DNA of 64,000 nucleotides from Gramella sp. MT6 (GCF_019357415.1 NZ_CP048410.1:124001-188000), one strand, 5' to 3'. Positions 44,764-53,403 are shown, counted from the stretch's first letter. Notes: generated from the sequence alone by a model not told the origin. Program-made: numbers and translations.

Positions 44764-45834
44764 ATGATCAAAAATAAATTAATAATTCTCCTGACTTCTT
44801 TGCTTATTCTCAATTCCTGTAATGAAAAAAATGGTAAAAGTGAGCCATCACCTACCAAATCTGAAAAGAAATTAGAGATCCCAGAATCAAATCCTGGAAA
44901 CAAGCAACACCGATTGCTGTTGGATTCCGAAAGACAAATAAGTCACGTCGTAAGAACTATATTTCAGGACAGTGAAGGCACTTTTTGGTTTGGAACCCAA
45001 AATGGAGCATTTAAGCTACAAGGCGATTCGTTAATTCCTATTGATAAAATCATTAGTGAATCTGGTAAAGGCGTAACCATAAAAGATATAACCGAAGGTA
45101 AAGACGGAAAAATATGGTTCGGACATTCAGATGGAGTAAGTAGCATTGACAAAGACATAGTGACAAATTACTATGTATCTGATGGATTGATCAGCAATGA
45201 TGTTTGGTCTATTGAGGCAGATAATCAAGGCAATATATGGATTGGAACTATAGATGGCACTTCCGTTTTTAACGGTAAGAATTTCGCTAAATTTAGTCTT
45301 CCCGAAGGTAAAACAGATTCGACTTTAGGCGTTTCAAGTCCTAAAATAGTTCACAACATATATCAGAACAGTAAAGGTAAATTATGGTTTAGCTCGAATG
45401 CCGGTCTGTTTTCATATGAAAATAATTCTCTGACGAATGTTTCAGAGAATTTGGGGATTAAAACAAATTTCATCAATGAAATATTTGAGGATAAAGATGG
45501 AGAATTATGGGTATCTACCAAAGACGGGCTATATCTCTTAAAAGATAAAAGGGCTGAAAATATTACAAAAGGTATAATTAAAACTGGAAAAGGGATAGGA
45601 AGTATAGCAAAGGATAAAGATGGTAATCTTTGGTTAGTTTCAGATCAACATTTTTTATATACCTATGATGGTGAAAAGCTGGTTGAATTTGAGAAAACAG
45701 AAAACAATAAAGGACCGGTAATTTTTGAAATATTTAAAGATCGAGATAATAGACTTTGGTTCGTAGGTTTTGGGGGTGCTTTCAGGTTGGAAAACGGAAA
45801 GTTTATTAATGTAACCAGGAATGGCCCCTGGTAA
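44764..45834 (+). CDS. Lipoprotein with two-component-regulator propeller repeats
   Basis: 356 residues with a lipoprotein signal (lipobox LNSC, Cys19), a polar linker, then about seven Reg_prop repeats. Examples are GTFWFGTQNGAFKL, KIWFGHSDGVSSI, NIWIGTIDGTSVF, KLWFSSNAGLFSY, ELWVSTKDGLYLL, NLWLVSDQHFLYT and RLWFVGFGGAFRL. Seven blades would close one beta-propeller. Normally these repeats form the periplasmic sensor of hybrid two-component proteins. Here the propeller stands alone with no kinase, so it may be a soluble or lipid-anchored ligand binder. Confidence 0.88.
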   Translation: MIKNKLIILLTSLLILNSCNEKNGKSEPSPTKSEKKLEIPESNPGNKQHRLLLDSERQISHVVRTIFQDSEGTFWFGTQNGAFKLQGDSLIPIDKIISESGKGVTIKDITEGKDGKIWFGHSDGVSSIDKDIVTNYYVSDGLISNDVWSIEADNQGNIWIGTIDGTSVFNGKNFAKFSLPEGKTDSTLGVSSPKIVHNIYQNSKGKLWFSSNAGLFSYENNSLTNVSENLGIKTNFINEIFEDKDGELWVSTKDGLYLLKDKRAENITKGIIKTGKGIGSIAKDKDGNLWLVSDQHFLYTYDGEKLVEFEKTENNKGPVIFEIFKDRDNRLWFVGFGGAFRLENGKFINVTRNGPW

Positions 45835-45946
45835 AGGAAAAACGAACAGATACTTGTAGTTCGGTATTGAATAAGTTAGCTGGACCGTTTAAAGAAAAAT
45901 TTCCTGGATATCATTTATCTTGCAACTCGAAACAAGATACAATAAG

Positions 45947-47353
45947 ATGAATATTAGAATCTTTTTTTACCTATTTGCTTTAATTCCAATTACCACCTTA
46001 AGTCAAAATATTACTCCTCAGATAAAAGAGGAAATTTCCAGACGTACTGAACTTAAGATTAATCCTAATATATCTATTGGAGTTTTACTTCCAAAAGGAG
46101 AAGAGAAATATTATAATTTTGGGCACTTAGATGAAAAAGGCATTAGGCCTGATAGCCTGAATCTTTATGAAATTGGGTCGGTTACAAAAACATTTACCTA
46201 TCTACTGGCCGAAAAGAATCTTAACGATCTGCTGGAAACACCAATATTAAATTTCTTACCCACCATACAAAACAAAGACCTAAAAGACATTAGTGTTGTT
46301 GAAGTCGGAAATCATATCTCTGGTCTGCCAAGGCTCACTAAACATTTCTCACCTGATGATTGGTCTGATCCATTCCAAGGTTATAGCAACGATAAATTGA
46401 TCAATGAACTTCAAAATGTAAGTATCGATTCATCAAAAAGTTGGAATTATTCAAATTTCGGTTACGGTGTATTGGGTCTGACCATCGAAAGAGAAACAAA
46501 TAAAAATTTCGAAGAATTGATGCATGGCCTGATCCAGGATATAGGAATGCCCAATACACATTTGAAACATTCTACACCAAATGACACAAAAATGGTGACT
46601 CCCACCAATATTGGGATTGAGAATAAATTCTGGCATTTTACAGGCCCCAGTAGATATGCCGGGGGAATTATAAGCTGTACTTCAGATTTAATTAGTTATT
46701 TGAAATATCAGAAAAATAATAATCCTTTGTTCAAATCTGATAGAGTATTAGAACCTTTCCAAACAGGAATCGATGATCTGGGAGAAAATCAACTTTTTTA
46801 TAAAAACGGATGGTTTAATCTTCGACCAGATGAAGAAACCGAAATTCTCATCCATAATGGAGGTACGGGTGGTTTTACATCTTTTGTGGCTTTCAACAAG
46901 AAAACTGAAACGGGCATAGTAGTTCTTTCAAATTCGGTTAGTTTAATTGATGATATAGGTTTGAAGATCATATATCCGGATTTCCAATTAAACAGACCGG
47001 AAAGGACCATCGCATACGAAATAGCAGATCAAATTGAAAATGGCAATTCAGAGAATATAGTTGAAGATTATAACAAACTAAAAGCAGAAGGATTCCCAAG
47101 TAATATTCTGAATATTTACTGGCTGGAACGATTAAATTTTGGTAATAAAAACTTTAAGGTTAGTAATCAACTAAGTGATATTATGATTGCTGAATTACCC
47201 GACGATTGGGAGGTTTGGGATATAAAAGGCCAGAATTATGAAAGTTTAAAAATGTTTGCAAAAGCGGAAAAAGCTTATGAACAAGCCTTTATGTTAAACC
47301 CTGACAATACTACATTAACTCAAAAAATTCAGCGTTGTAAAAATAGTCAGTGA
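45947..47353 (+). CDS. Serine hydrolase, class C beta-lactamase-like, with C-terminal TPR-like tail
   Basis: 468 residues from the ATG at 45947 (signal peptide MNIRIFFYLFALIPITTLSQ). A longer frame from TTG 45920 would hide the signal. The catalytic triad motifs of the family are present: SVTK (SxxK), YSN (YxN) in NYSNFGYGVLG, and HNGGTGG. The C-terminal 100 residues contain a TPR-like helix pair (AKAEKAYEQAFMLNPDN). Family members are DD-peptidases, esterases or lactamases. Specificity cannot be told. Confidence 0.88.
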   Translation: MNIRIFFYLFALIPITTLSQNITPQIKEEISRRTELKINPNISIGVLLPKGEEKYYNFGHLDEKGIRPDSLNLYEIGSVTKTFTYLLAEKNLNDLLETPILNFLPTIQNKDLKDISVVEVGNHISGLPRLTKHFSPDDWSDPFQGYSNDKLINELQNVSIDSSKSWNYSNFGYGVLGLTIERETNKNFEELMHGLIQDIGMPNTHLKHSTPNDTKMVTPTNIGIENKFWHFTGPSRYAGGIISCTSDLISYLKYQKNNNPLFKSDRVLEPFQTGIDDLGENQLFYKNGWFNLRPDEETEILIHNGGTGGFTSFVAFNKKTETGIVVLSNSVSLIDDIGLKIIYPDFQLNRPERTIAYEIADQIENGNSENIVEDYNKLKAEGFPSNILNIYWLERLNFGNKNFKVSNQLSDIMIAELPDDWEVWDIKGQNYESLKMFAKAEKAYEQAFMLNPDNTTLTQKIQRCKNSQ

Positions 47354-47519
47354 TAAAAATATCCTTGTCTCCTATAATTGATCTTTAATTACTAGAATTA
47401 TAGAAAAAGTATAGTTTTAGAAACCAAAACCCAGAACGGCTAATCCTGCAAACCCACAATCCTGCGCACGTGATTTGCGCTAACCTATAACAAAAGCAAC
47501 AATTAGAATTAACACCGAG

Positions 47520-48053
47520 ATGAACAAAAAAATTGCAATCTTAAGAGGAATCAATGTAGGCGGAAAGAGAAAGATCTTGATGAACGACCTGAAAGCCCTC
47601 AGCGACGAATTAGGATTAGAAGACGCTCAAACTTACATCCAGAGTGGAAATCTCATTTTTAATTCTAACAAAGAAAATTCAGAATTAGAAGACATGCTGG
47701 AAAAATCCATATCGGAAAGGTTCGGATTTGAGGTACCTGTAATTGTTCGGGATTCAAAAGAACTTGAAACTTCTGTTAGTAAAAATCCATTCTTTAAGGA
47801 TCCTGATATTAGTGAATTACACCTAACATTTTTAAAAGAGAGCCCTTCAAAAGAAAATTTAGAGAAAATACAATCCTATAAGTGCGAGCCAGACAAATTT
47901 AAATTAGAGGGAAACAATGTTTTCATATTATGTAAAGGGAAATATCACCAAACAAAATTGAGTAATAATTTTTTTGAAAAGAAACTGAAGGTGGGAGCTA
48001 CGACAAGAAATTGGATAACTGTTTTAAAATTAATTGAGTTGAGTAAAAAATAG
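47520..48053 (+). CDS. DUF1697 protein
   Basis: 177 residues. Family signature at the N-terminus: IAILRGINVGGKRKILMNDLK, then TYIQSGNLIFNS, and the C-terminal KVGATTRNWITVLKLIEL. Function unknown; the family is scattered and often horizontally transferred. It stands alone with 166 nt of non-coding DNA before it and 126 after it. Confidence 0.9.
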   Translation: MNKKIAILRGINVGGKRKILMNDLKALSDELGLEDAQTYIQSGNLIFNSNKENSELEDMLEKSISERFGFEVPVIVRDSKELETSVSKNPFFKDPDISELHLTFLKESPSKENLEKIQSYKCEPDKFKLEGNNVFILCKGKYHQTKLSNNFFEKKLKVGATTRNWITVLKLIELSKK

Positions 48054-48179
48054 ATCTGAATTTGGCCAAAAAGGCTTATCAAAAAAAACTGGCAACATTT
48101 CTTATTTTCTCAAAAGACCAAGAGCCGAAATCAATAAGCAAAACGAGATTTTCTATCTTTAGGCAATCTTGTTACTATT

Positions 48180-48764
48180 ATGCTGGAAATTCTAAAAAAC
48201 AATCTTCAACGCAGCCTGGGAAGTGATATTCCTGAAGAATTATTTGATCTAATTGAGAAATATTCCTTCAAGAAATCTTTCGATAAAAAAGAATTACTCG
48301 CTGAGGCCGGTGTTGACTGTAAATATCAATATTTTATAATTGAAGGATCTGCTTATTCTTTTTATGTAAATGAAAAGGGTGATAAAAATGTCATTGAACT
48401 CGCTATTGAAGAATACTGGATCACCGATGCTGCCAGCTACTTTACCGGCAAGCCTGCTGTATCTACCATTGAAACGCTGGAGCCTACCACAGCACTCCTC
48501 ATTAATCGTCAGGATTACGATAAACTTTGCTGCTCCCATCCCCTTTTTGATAAATTCTTCCGCATCTTATTGCAAAATGCCCTGGCATCCCTTCACCAGC
48601 GGATCGCTAAAACCATAAGCGAGGAAGCCGAAATTAGATATCAGGAATTTTCCGAAAAGTATCCACATTTTATTCAGCGCATTCCCCAATATCTCATAGC
48701 CTCCTATTTGGGGATCAAACCCCAGTCCTTAAGCAGGATCCGCAAAAATCTTGTTCAAAAGTAA
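48180..48764 (+). CDS. Crp/Fnr family regulator
   Basis: 194 residues with a cyclic-nucleotide-binding-fold domain (about 25-130, YFIIEGSAYSFYVNEKGDKN) and a C-terminal short HTH (YLIASYLGIKPQSLSRIRKN). In Bacteroidota such proteins usually do not have the full cAMP-binding motif, so the effector is unknown. It is followed on the same strand by YceI, MhqO-like and MhqD-like genes and may control them. TATCTTTA 29 nt before the ATG is one base off the -7 consensus. Confidence 0.88.
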   Translation: MLEILKNNLQRSLGSDIPEELFDLIEKYSFKKSFDKKELLAEAGVDCKYQYFIIEGSAYSFYVNEKGDKNVIELAIEEYWITDAASYFTGKPAVSTIETLEPTTALLINRQDYDKLCCSHPLFDKFFRILLQNALASLHQRIAKTISEEAEIRYQEFSEKYPHFIQRIPQYLIASYLGIKPQSLSRIRKNLVQK

Positions 48765-48855
48765 ATACTTCTCTTTCCGAAGTTAACATAGGTGAACGAA
48801 ATCGAAGAACTAAAAAAAGATCTTTGAATAGAAATAATTAAAAAAAACAAAGCTT

Positions 48856-49398
48856 ATGGAAACTACAAAAACAACCATTTGGAAACTGGACCCGTCACAT
48901 AGCGAACTTACCTTTAAAGTAAAGCACCTTATGATAAGCAATGTGAAAGGGGAATTTCAAAATTTTGATGCACAGATCGTTACTGAGGGAGAGGATTTTA
49001 ATAGTGCCAAAGTTACAAGTACAGTAGAAGCAAATTCAGTGTATACCAATAATAAAGATCGTGACGAACACCTAAGAAGTGCAGATTTCTTTGATGCTGA
49101 AAAAAATAAAGAACTTAAATTTGAAGGAACCGACTTTGAAAAACTGGATGAGGATAATTATAAATTAACCGGCATGTTAACGATTAAAGGAAATTCAAAA
49201 GAAGTGATCCTGGATGTTGAACACGGTGGAATGGTGAAAGATCCTTACGGACAAGAAAAAGCTGGATTCTCAATAAACGGAAAAATAAACCGTAAGGAAT
49301 TTGGATTGACCTGGAATGCCGCCCTGGAAGCGGGAGGAGTAATGGTAAGTGATGATGTTCGTATTAATGGAGAATTACAATTTGTAAAACAAGCTTAA
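48856..49398 (+). CDS. YceI family protein (cytoplasmic form)
   Basis: 180 residues with a complete YceI domain (WKLDPSHSELTFKVKHLMIS; INRKEFGLTWNAALEAGGVM) and no signal peptide. YceI proteins bind polyisoprenoid-type ligands, and several are induced by stress. Only 5 nt separate it from the ring-cleaving dioxygenase gene, so they form an operon. YceI next to quinone-detoxifying genes suggests binding of a quinone or similar hydrophobic compound; this is inference. Confidence 0.92.
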   Translation: METTKTTIWKLDPSHSELTFKVKHLMISNVKGEFQNFDAQIVTEGEDFNSAKVTSTVEANSVYTNNKDRDEHLRSADFFDAEKNKELKFEGTDFEKLDEDNYKLTGMLTIKGNSKEVILDVEHGGMVKDPYGQEKAGFSINGKINRKEFGLTWNAALEAGGVMVSDDVRINGELQFVKQA

Positions 49399-49403
49399 AG
49401 ATC

Positions 49404-50342
49404 ATGGAAAATAAAATTTTAGGATTACATCATATCACCGCAATTGCGGGCGATGCACAGAGAAATTACGACTTCTATACCAAAACCCTCGGGTTAAGAA
49501 TGGTAAAGAAAACAGTAAATTTTGACGATCCTCAAACTTATCACTTTTACTTTGGAGATGAAGTAGGCACCCCTGGAAGTATTCTAACATTTTTCCCATG
49601 GGCGAATGTTAGACAAGGGAAAAATGGTGCAGGAATGGCTACCGAAATTGGATATTCTGTACCTAAAGGCAGCCTTGAATTCTGGAAAGATCGCTTTGAA
49701 GAGAAGAATGTAAGGCATTACCAGATCACCGAGCAGTTCGGAGAAAGAAAACTTCCCTTTCAGGATCCTGACGGTTTAAAGCTGAGTCTTATTGAAACTG
49801 AACATAATGACGACAGAAAGGGCTTTGAAACTGCAGAAGTAAAGGCAAATGCGGCCATAAAAGGTTTTCATGCCGTTACATTAAGCCTGAAAAATAATAC
49901 TGCTACAGCAGAAATATTGACCGAAGTTTTTGGATACAAAAAAGTAACAACTGAAGGTAATTTAACTCGTTATAAAACCGATACGGTTGAAAATGCAGCA
50001 ATAGTAGATCTTTTAGAAATGCCTGATCTGCCCAGAGGACTTAATGCAGGTGGCACAAATCATCATGTAGCTTTTAGAGTGAAAGATGAAGAAACTCTTA
50101 TGGAGATGAGGGAGAAAGTTCTTCAAAAAGGATTACAGATCACTGAGAAGATCGATCGGGATTACTTCTTTTCTCTTTACTTCAGAGAACCGGGAGGAGT
50201 TCTATTTGAGATCGCGACAGATAACCCGGGATTTGCTACAGATGAAACTGTAGAAGAACTGGGAAGCAGCCTTCAGTTACCAGACAGGTACAAAGGCGCA
50301 AGAGAGCAGATCGAAAGAGCATTGCCAGATTTAAAACACTAA
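49404..50342 (+). CDS. Ring-cleaving dioxygenase, VOC family (MhqO-like)
   Basis: 312 residues with two VOC halves. LGLHHITAIAGDAQRNYDFY supplies the first metal His, GGTNHHVAFRVKDEE the second His, and FREPGGVLFEIAT the Glu. MhqO-type enzymes of Bacillus act in resistance to methylhydroquinone, catechol and other electrophiles. It is between YceI and an MhqD-like hydrolase, the same pairing as in Bacillus mhq loci. Confidence 0.9.
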   Translation: MENKILGLHHITAIAGDAQRNYDFYTKTLGLRMVKKTVNFDDPQTYHFYFGDEVGTPGSILTFFPWANVRQGKNGAGMATEIGYSVPKGSLEFWKDRFEEKNVRHYQITEQFGERKLPFQDPDGLKLSLIETEHNDDRKGFETAEVKANAAIKGFHAVTLSLKNNTATAEILTEVFGYKKVTTEGNLTRYKTDTVENAAIVDLLEMPDLPRGLNAGGTNHHVAFRVKDEETLMEMREKVLQKGLQITEKIDRDYFFSLYFREPGGVLFEIATDNPGFATDETVEELGSSLQLPDRYKGAREQIERALPDLKH

Positions 50343-50413
50343 ATTTATTGATGAAAGTTCGGAGTAAGGTTTTAAAGATTTATTCTCCGGACTTTTCTTT
50401 TTAAACTAAAATT

Positions 50414-51034
50414 ATGCACACTAAAAATATAATTACAGGCGGGAAAGATATTTCAGAAGCAAAAAAGGCACTTATCCTATTGCACGGGCGTGGAGGCAGC
50501 GCACAGCAAATACTGTCCCTTGCCGATAATTTAAATACCAAGGACTTTGCTCTTTTTGCACCCCAGGCAACCAATAATACCTGGTATCCTTATTCCTTTT
50601 TGGCACCGCCTAGTCAGAATGAACCATGGCTTTCTTCGGCCTTAGATATACTAAATCAGCTTCTGGATGATATTAAAAGTGAGGGCATCGCTTCCGAGAA
50701 TATTTACTTTGGAGGTTTCTCTCAAGGCGCCTGTCTAACCGCTGAATTCGTTACCCGAAACGCAGAACAGTTTGGAGGAATAGCAATTTTTACCGGCGGA
50801 CTTATAGGTGATAATATCTATCCTGAAAACTATAGCGGAGATTTTAACGGCACCCCGATTTTTATTGGGGCGGGAAATCCGGATGCGCATGTGCCAGTTG
50901 AAAGAGTAAAGGAAACTCAGAAAATAATGGAAAGTATGAATGCCAAAGTTAGCGTATCGATTTATGACAACAGGCCGCATACCATTTCCCAGGATGAGAT
51001 TGAAAAGGCTAATCAACTGGTATTTGAAAATTAA
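50414..51034 (+). CDS. Phospholipase/carboxylesterase-type alpha/beta hydrolase (MhqD-like)
   Basis: 206 residues. Oxyanion segment LLHGRGGSAQQI, nucleophile elbow GGFSQGACLT, acid in GNPDAHVP, and His in DNRPHTIS, a full triad. Closest in style to MhqD/YpeR carboxylesterases. It is the last gene of the Crp-YceI-MhqO-MhqD cluster, and a long palindromic terminator follows. Confidence 0.9.
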   Translation: MHTKNIITGGKDISEAKKALILLHGRGGSAQQILSLADNLNTKDFALFAPQATNNTWYPYSFLAPPSQNEPWLSSALDILNQLLDDIKSEGIASENIYFGGFSQGACLTAEFVTRNAEQFGGIAIFTGGLIGDNIYPENYSGDFNGTPIFIGAGNPDAHVPVERVKETQKIMESMNAKVSVSIYDNRPHTISQDEIEKANQLVFEN

Positions 51035-51103
51035 GAAGATGCTATAAATTACTAAGGCAAGCTTTCATGTGGAAGCTCTTTTTAAAAAAATTGAAATTCT
51101 ACA

Positions 51104-51141
51104 AAACACAAAAGCGAACTAATTAGTTCGCTTTTGTGTTT
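51104..51141. terminator. 38-nt perfect palindrome, terminator-like
   Basis: Both arms are 19 nt and fully complementary, centred at 51122/51123 in the sequence CTAATTAG. It ends transcription of the mhqD-like gene and reads the same in both directions. The right arm runs directly into the tRNA-like repeat copy at 51144. Confidence 0.8.
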
Positions 51142-51143
51142 AT

Positions 51144-51163
51144 TTCGTGACCTCGCCAGGATT
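51144..51163 (-). pseudogene. Decayed copy of the tRNA-Arg 3' end
   Basis: 20 nt identical to 51252-51271, which is the 3' acceptor strand and 3' T-stem of the intact tRNA-Arg. After that the copy decays: the T-loop is altered and no D or anticodon arm can be built from 51164-51200. It could be a tRNA remnant or an old attachment-site repeat. Confidence 0.7.
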
Positions 51164-51204
51164 AAATATCCTCAAAAAGCTCCGCTTCGAAAATACTTTA
51201 AACA

Positions 51205-51235
51205 AAAAAACGCTCAAGTAAGCTTGGCGTTTTTT
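51205..51235 (-). terminator. Terminator of tRNA-Arg
   Basis: AAAAAACGC-T-CAAG pairs with CTTGGCGTTTTTT (one bulged T), about 20 nt after the tRNA 3' end on the minus strand, with T7 beyond it. Confidence 0.8.
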
Positions 51236-51255
51236 CTAATTAAAGTATTTATTCG

Positions 51256-51329
51256 TGACCTCGCCAGGATTCAAACCTGGAACCTTCTGAGCCGTAATCA
51301 GATGCGCTATTCAGTTGCGCCACGAGGCC
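51256..51329 (-). tRNA. tRNA-Arg (anticodon ACG)
   Basis: Complete 74-nt cloverleaf. Acceptor GGCCTCG / CGAGGTC (one G-U), D stem GCGC/GCGC, anticodon stem TCTGA/TCAGA with loop TTACGGC, T stem CCAGG/CCTGG with loop TTTGAAT, discriminator A. The anticodon ACG is the one usually edited to ICG by TadA. CCA is not encoded, as usual in Bacteroidota. A -7 box lies at 51366-51373. Confidence 0.96.
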
Positions 51330-51365
51330 TTTACATTGCCGCTCTACTGTTTTGCAAAGCGGGTG

Positions 51366-51373
51366 CAAATATA
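51366..51373 (-). promoter_or_regulatory. Bacteroidota -7 box (TATATTTG) of tRNA-Arg
   Basis: Minus-strand TATATTTGC, 36 nt before the tRNA 5' end. The same TATATTTGCA precedes tRNA-Gly. Confidence 0.6.
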
Positions 51374-51416
51374 TTGTTTATTTTAAAATCTGAAAAGATT
51401 AAAAGGATTTTTTGTT

Positions 51417-51692
51417 CTAAATTATTTCTGCGCTTAATCCTGCATCCAGTAATTTAGAACATCGGGGTTTTAATTCTTCATAAATCCCCGTCTTGACAGT
51501 GCATTTTCCTTTATAATGAACCAGGATAGAACACTGCTCAGCCTGTTCCGGAGTGTGGTCACAGGCATATATCAGGGTTTCAATTACATGATCGAATGTA
51601 TTATAATCATCATTGTACAGTACGATCTCATTCTCTTTCTTTTCTTTGGTCTTTACATCAACCTCTTCTAATAATTCTTCTTTCGTGCTCAT
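51417..51692 (-). CDS. clpS: ATP-dependent Clp protease adaptor ClpS
   Basis: 91 residues from ATG 51692 (a TTG at 51698 would add two). Core motif IVLYNDDYNTFDHVIETL, then the CDHTPEQAEQC helix and HYKGKCTVKTG segment. ClpS brings N-degron substrates to the ClpAP/ClpCP protease. Own promoter box at 51719-51726 within the short gap after prmA, so it can be expressed apart from tpiA-prmA. Confidence 0.93.
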   Translation of the reverse strand: MSTKEELLEEVDVKTKEKKENEIVLYNDDYNTFDHVIETLIYACDHTPEQAEQCSILVHYKGKCTVKTGIYEELKPRCSKLLDAGLSAEII

Positions 51693-51718
51693 CTTCAAAA
51701 ATTTCTCTTCACATGGTT

Positions 51719-51726
51719 CAAAGATA
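51719..51726 (-). promoter_or_regulatory. Bacteroidota -7 box (TATCTTTG) of clpS
   Basis: Minus-strand TATCTTTG, 26 nt before the clpS ATG at 51692. No -33 TTG at good spacing. Confidence 0.55.
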
Positions 51727-51744
51727 CAAAATATGATAAAATAC

Positions 51745-52578
51745 TCAGCGTGAAAACTTTACAGCAACCCAATCGTTCCTTTCAAAATTCTCTACGTAAT
51801 ATAATCCGAGCTCTTCACAAGCCTTTTTTATTTGTGGCAGGTCATTCTCATAAAATCCGCTGAGAAAAATACTTCCATCAGCTTTAAGGCATTTTTCATA
51901 GATAGGTAGATCCCTGATTAATATATTCAGATTGATATTAGCCAGGATCATATCATATGATCTACCCTCAAGTAGTTCTGCCCCACCTTCTTCAACGTTT
52001 ATATGCTCACAATCGTTGCGGGAGATATTCTCAAGAGTATTAAGGTAACACCAGTTATCTATATCTATAGCATCAATGGTCTTCGCCCCTTTCATCGCTG
52101 TGATGATCGCCAGAACGCCTGTACCCGAACCCATATCTAAAACCGATTTGCCTTCCCAGTCATTTTTCAGGATATGCTGGATCATCATATGCGTAGTAGC
52201 ATGATGACCAGTTCCAAAGGACATCTTCGGCTCGATCACAATATCAAATTCTGTATCGGGTTTTTCATGAAAGGGTGCTCTCACACTGCAAACCTCATCT
52301 ACCAAAATGGGAGTAAAATTCTTTTCCCATTCTTCATTCCAATTCACTCTTTCGATCTCTTTTTGATCATAGGTGATCTTGAAATCTTCAGACTGAAGAA
52401 TATGCACCCCGGCTAGAAGGTCATCCTCATATTCCTCTTCAGGAATATATGCCGTGATACCATCATCATTTTCAACAAAACTTTCAAAACCCAGATAACC
52501 AAGTTCGGCTATAAGGATCTCTGAAGCCGGCTGAACCGGATCTATGGTAAAATGAAATTCAAAATAATTCCCAGCCAT
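51745..52578 (-). CDS. prmA: Ribosomal protein L11 methyltransferase
   Basis: 277 residues. An N-terminal substrate domain is followed by a SAM domain with MSFGTGHHATTHMM and DMGSGTGVLAIITAMKGA, plus LANINLNILIRDL. Trimethylates lysines of L11 in the family. It begins 1 nt after the tpiA stop, so tpiA-prmA form one operon. Confidence 0.95.
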   Translation of the reverse strand: MAGNYFEFHFTIDPVQPASEILIAELGYLGFESFVENDDGITAYIPEEEYEDDLLAGVHILQSEDFKITYDQKEIERVNWNEEWEKNFTPILVDEVCSVRAPFHEKPDTEFDIVIEPKMSFGTGHHATTHMMIQHILKNDWEGKSVLDMGSGTGVLAIITAMKGAKTIDAIDIDNWCYLNTLENISRNDCEHINVEEGGAELLEGRSYDMILANINLNILIRDLPIYEKCLKADGSIFLSGFYENDLPQIKKACEELGLYYVENFERNDWVAVKFSR

Positions 52579-52579
52579 T

Positions 52580-53332
52580 TTAGAATGAGTTTACGATAGC
52601 CATAAAGTCTACCGCGTTAAGACTGGCACCACCAATAAGTCCACCATCTACATCTTCTTTTGCAAAGATCTCTTTTGCATTTTTTGGCTTTACACTACCT
52701 CCATATAGGATCGAAGTATTTTCAGCTACTTCCTTACCTACATTTTTATTCAGAAGGTTTCTAATATGCTTGTGCATTTCCTGCGCCTGCTCTGGACTTG
52801 CAGTTTCTCCTGTTCCTATAGCCCAAACTGGTTCATAGGCAAGAATAATATTTTTCCATGAGCTCTGCGGAAGATTAAATAGAGCCTCTTTCAACTGTTG
52901 TTCCACAAGATCGAAATGTTTATCACTTTTTCTATCTTCAAGTTCTTCCCCAAAACAAAAAATGACGGTCATTTCATTATCGATCGCTGCCTTTACTTTT
53001 TTGGCCAATAACTCACCATTCTCGTTAAAATATGCGCGGCGTTCGCTATGTCCAAGAATAACAGTATTTACTCCTACGCTTTTAAGCATAGATGCGGAAA
53101 CCTCCCCCGTGAAAGCACCTTTTTCGCTCTCATGCATATTTTGAGCAGCAACGATAATAGGGGTGCCTTTTAAAGCCTGAAAAGTGGGATACAAATTTGT
53201 AAAAGACGGAGCAACCATCACTGTCGCTTCAGGCTCTTTAACCATTTGCAGTTTTAATTTTCCTAATAATTCTTCGGTCTCTGCAAGATCATTGTTCATT
53301 TTCCAGTTTCCGGCAACTATTCTATCTCTCAT
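52580..53332 (-). CDS. tpiA: Triosephosphate isomerase
   Basis: 250 residues. Substrate Lys in GNWKMN (residues 8-13), catalytic His in VILGHSERR, catalytic Glu in AYEPVWAIGTG, phosphate loop ILYGGSVKPKN and GLIGGASL. Glycolysis and gluconeogenesis. First gene of tpiA-prmA, with a -7 box 64 nt upstream. Confidence 0.98.
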   Translation of the reverse strand: MRDRIVAGNWKMNNDLAETEELLGKLKLQMVKEPEATVMVAPSFTNLYPTFQALKGTPIIVAAQNMHESEKGAFTGEVSASMLKSVGVNTVILGHSERRAYFNENGELLAKKVKAAIDNEMTVIFCFGEELEDRKSDKHFDLVEQQLKEALFNLPQSSWKNIILAYEPVWAIGTGETASPEQAQEMHKHIRNLLNKNVGKEVAENTSILYGGSVKPKNAKEIFAKEDVDGGLIGGASLNAVDFMAIVNSF

Positions 53333-53395
53333 GATATTATATTTTGGTTCGTTAGTTCAATTTTAAGAAGATCAAAATTTGATCCTGATCAACCA

Positions 53396-53403
53396 CAAAT
53401 ATA
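53396..53403 (-). promoter_or_regulatory. Bacteroidota -7 box (TATATTTG) of tpiA
   Basis: Minus-strand TATATTTG in the 152-nt gap between the BT_3928-like gene and tpiA; predicted leader about 58 nt. Confidence 0.5.

Noticed and set aside
47461..47498. Integron attC-like site near GCGCACGTGATTTGCGCTAACC
   Set aside because: No matching R' and R'' core pair (RYYYAAC / GTTRRRY) with correct layout, and no integrase in the window.
51134..51457. 107-codon ORF across the tRNA-Arg and clpS end
   Set aside because: It runs antisense through a tRNA and palindromes; protein is not plausible.
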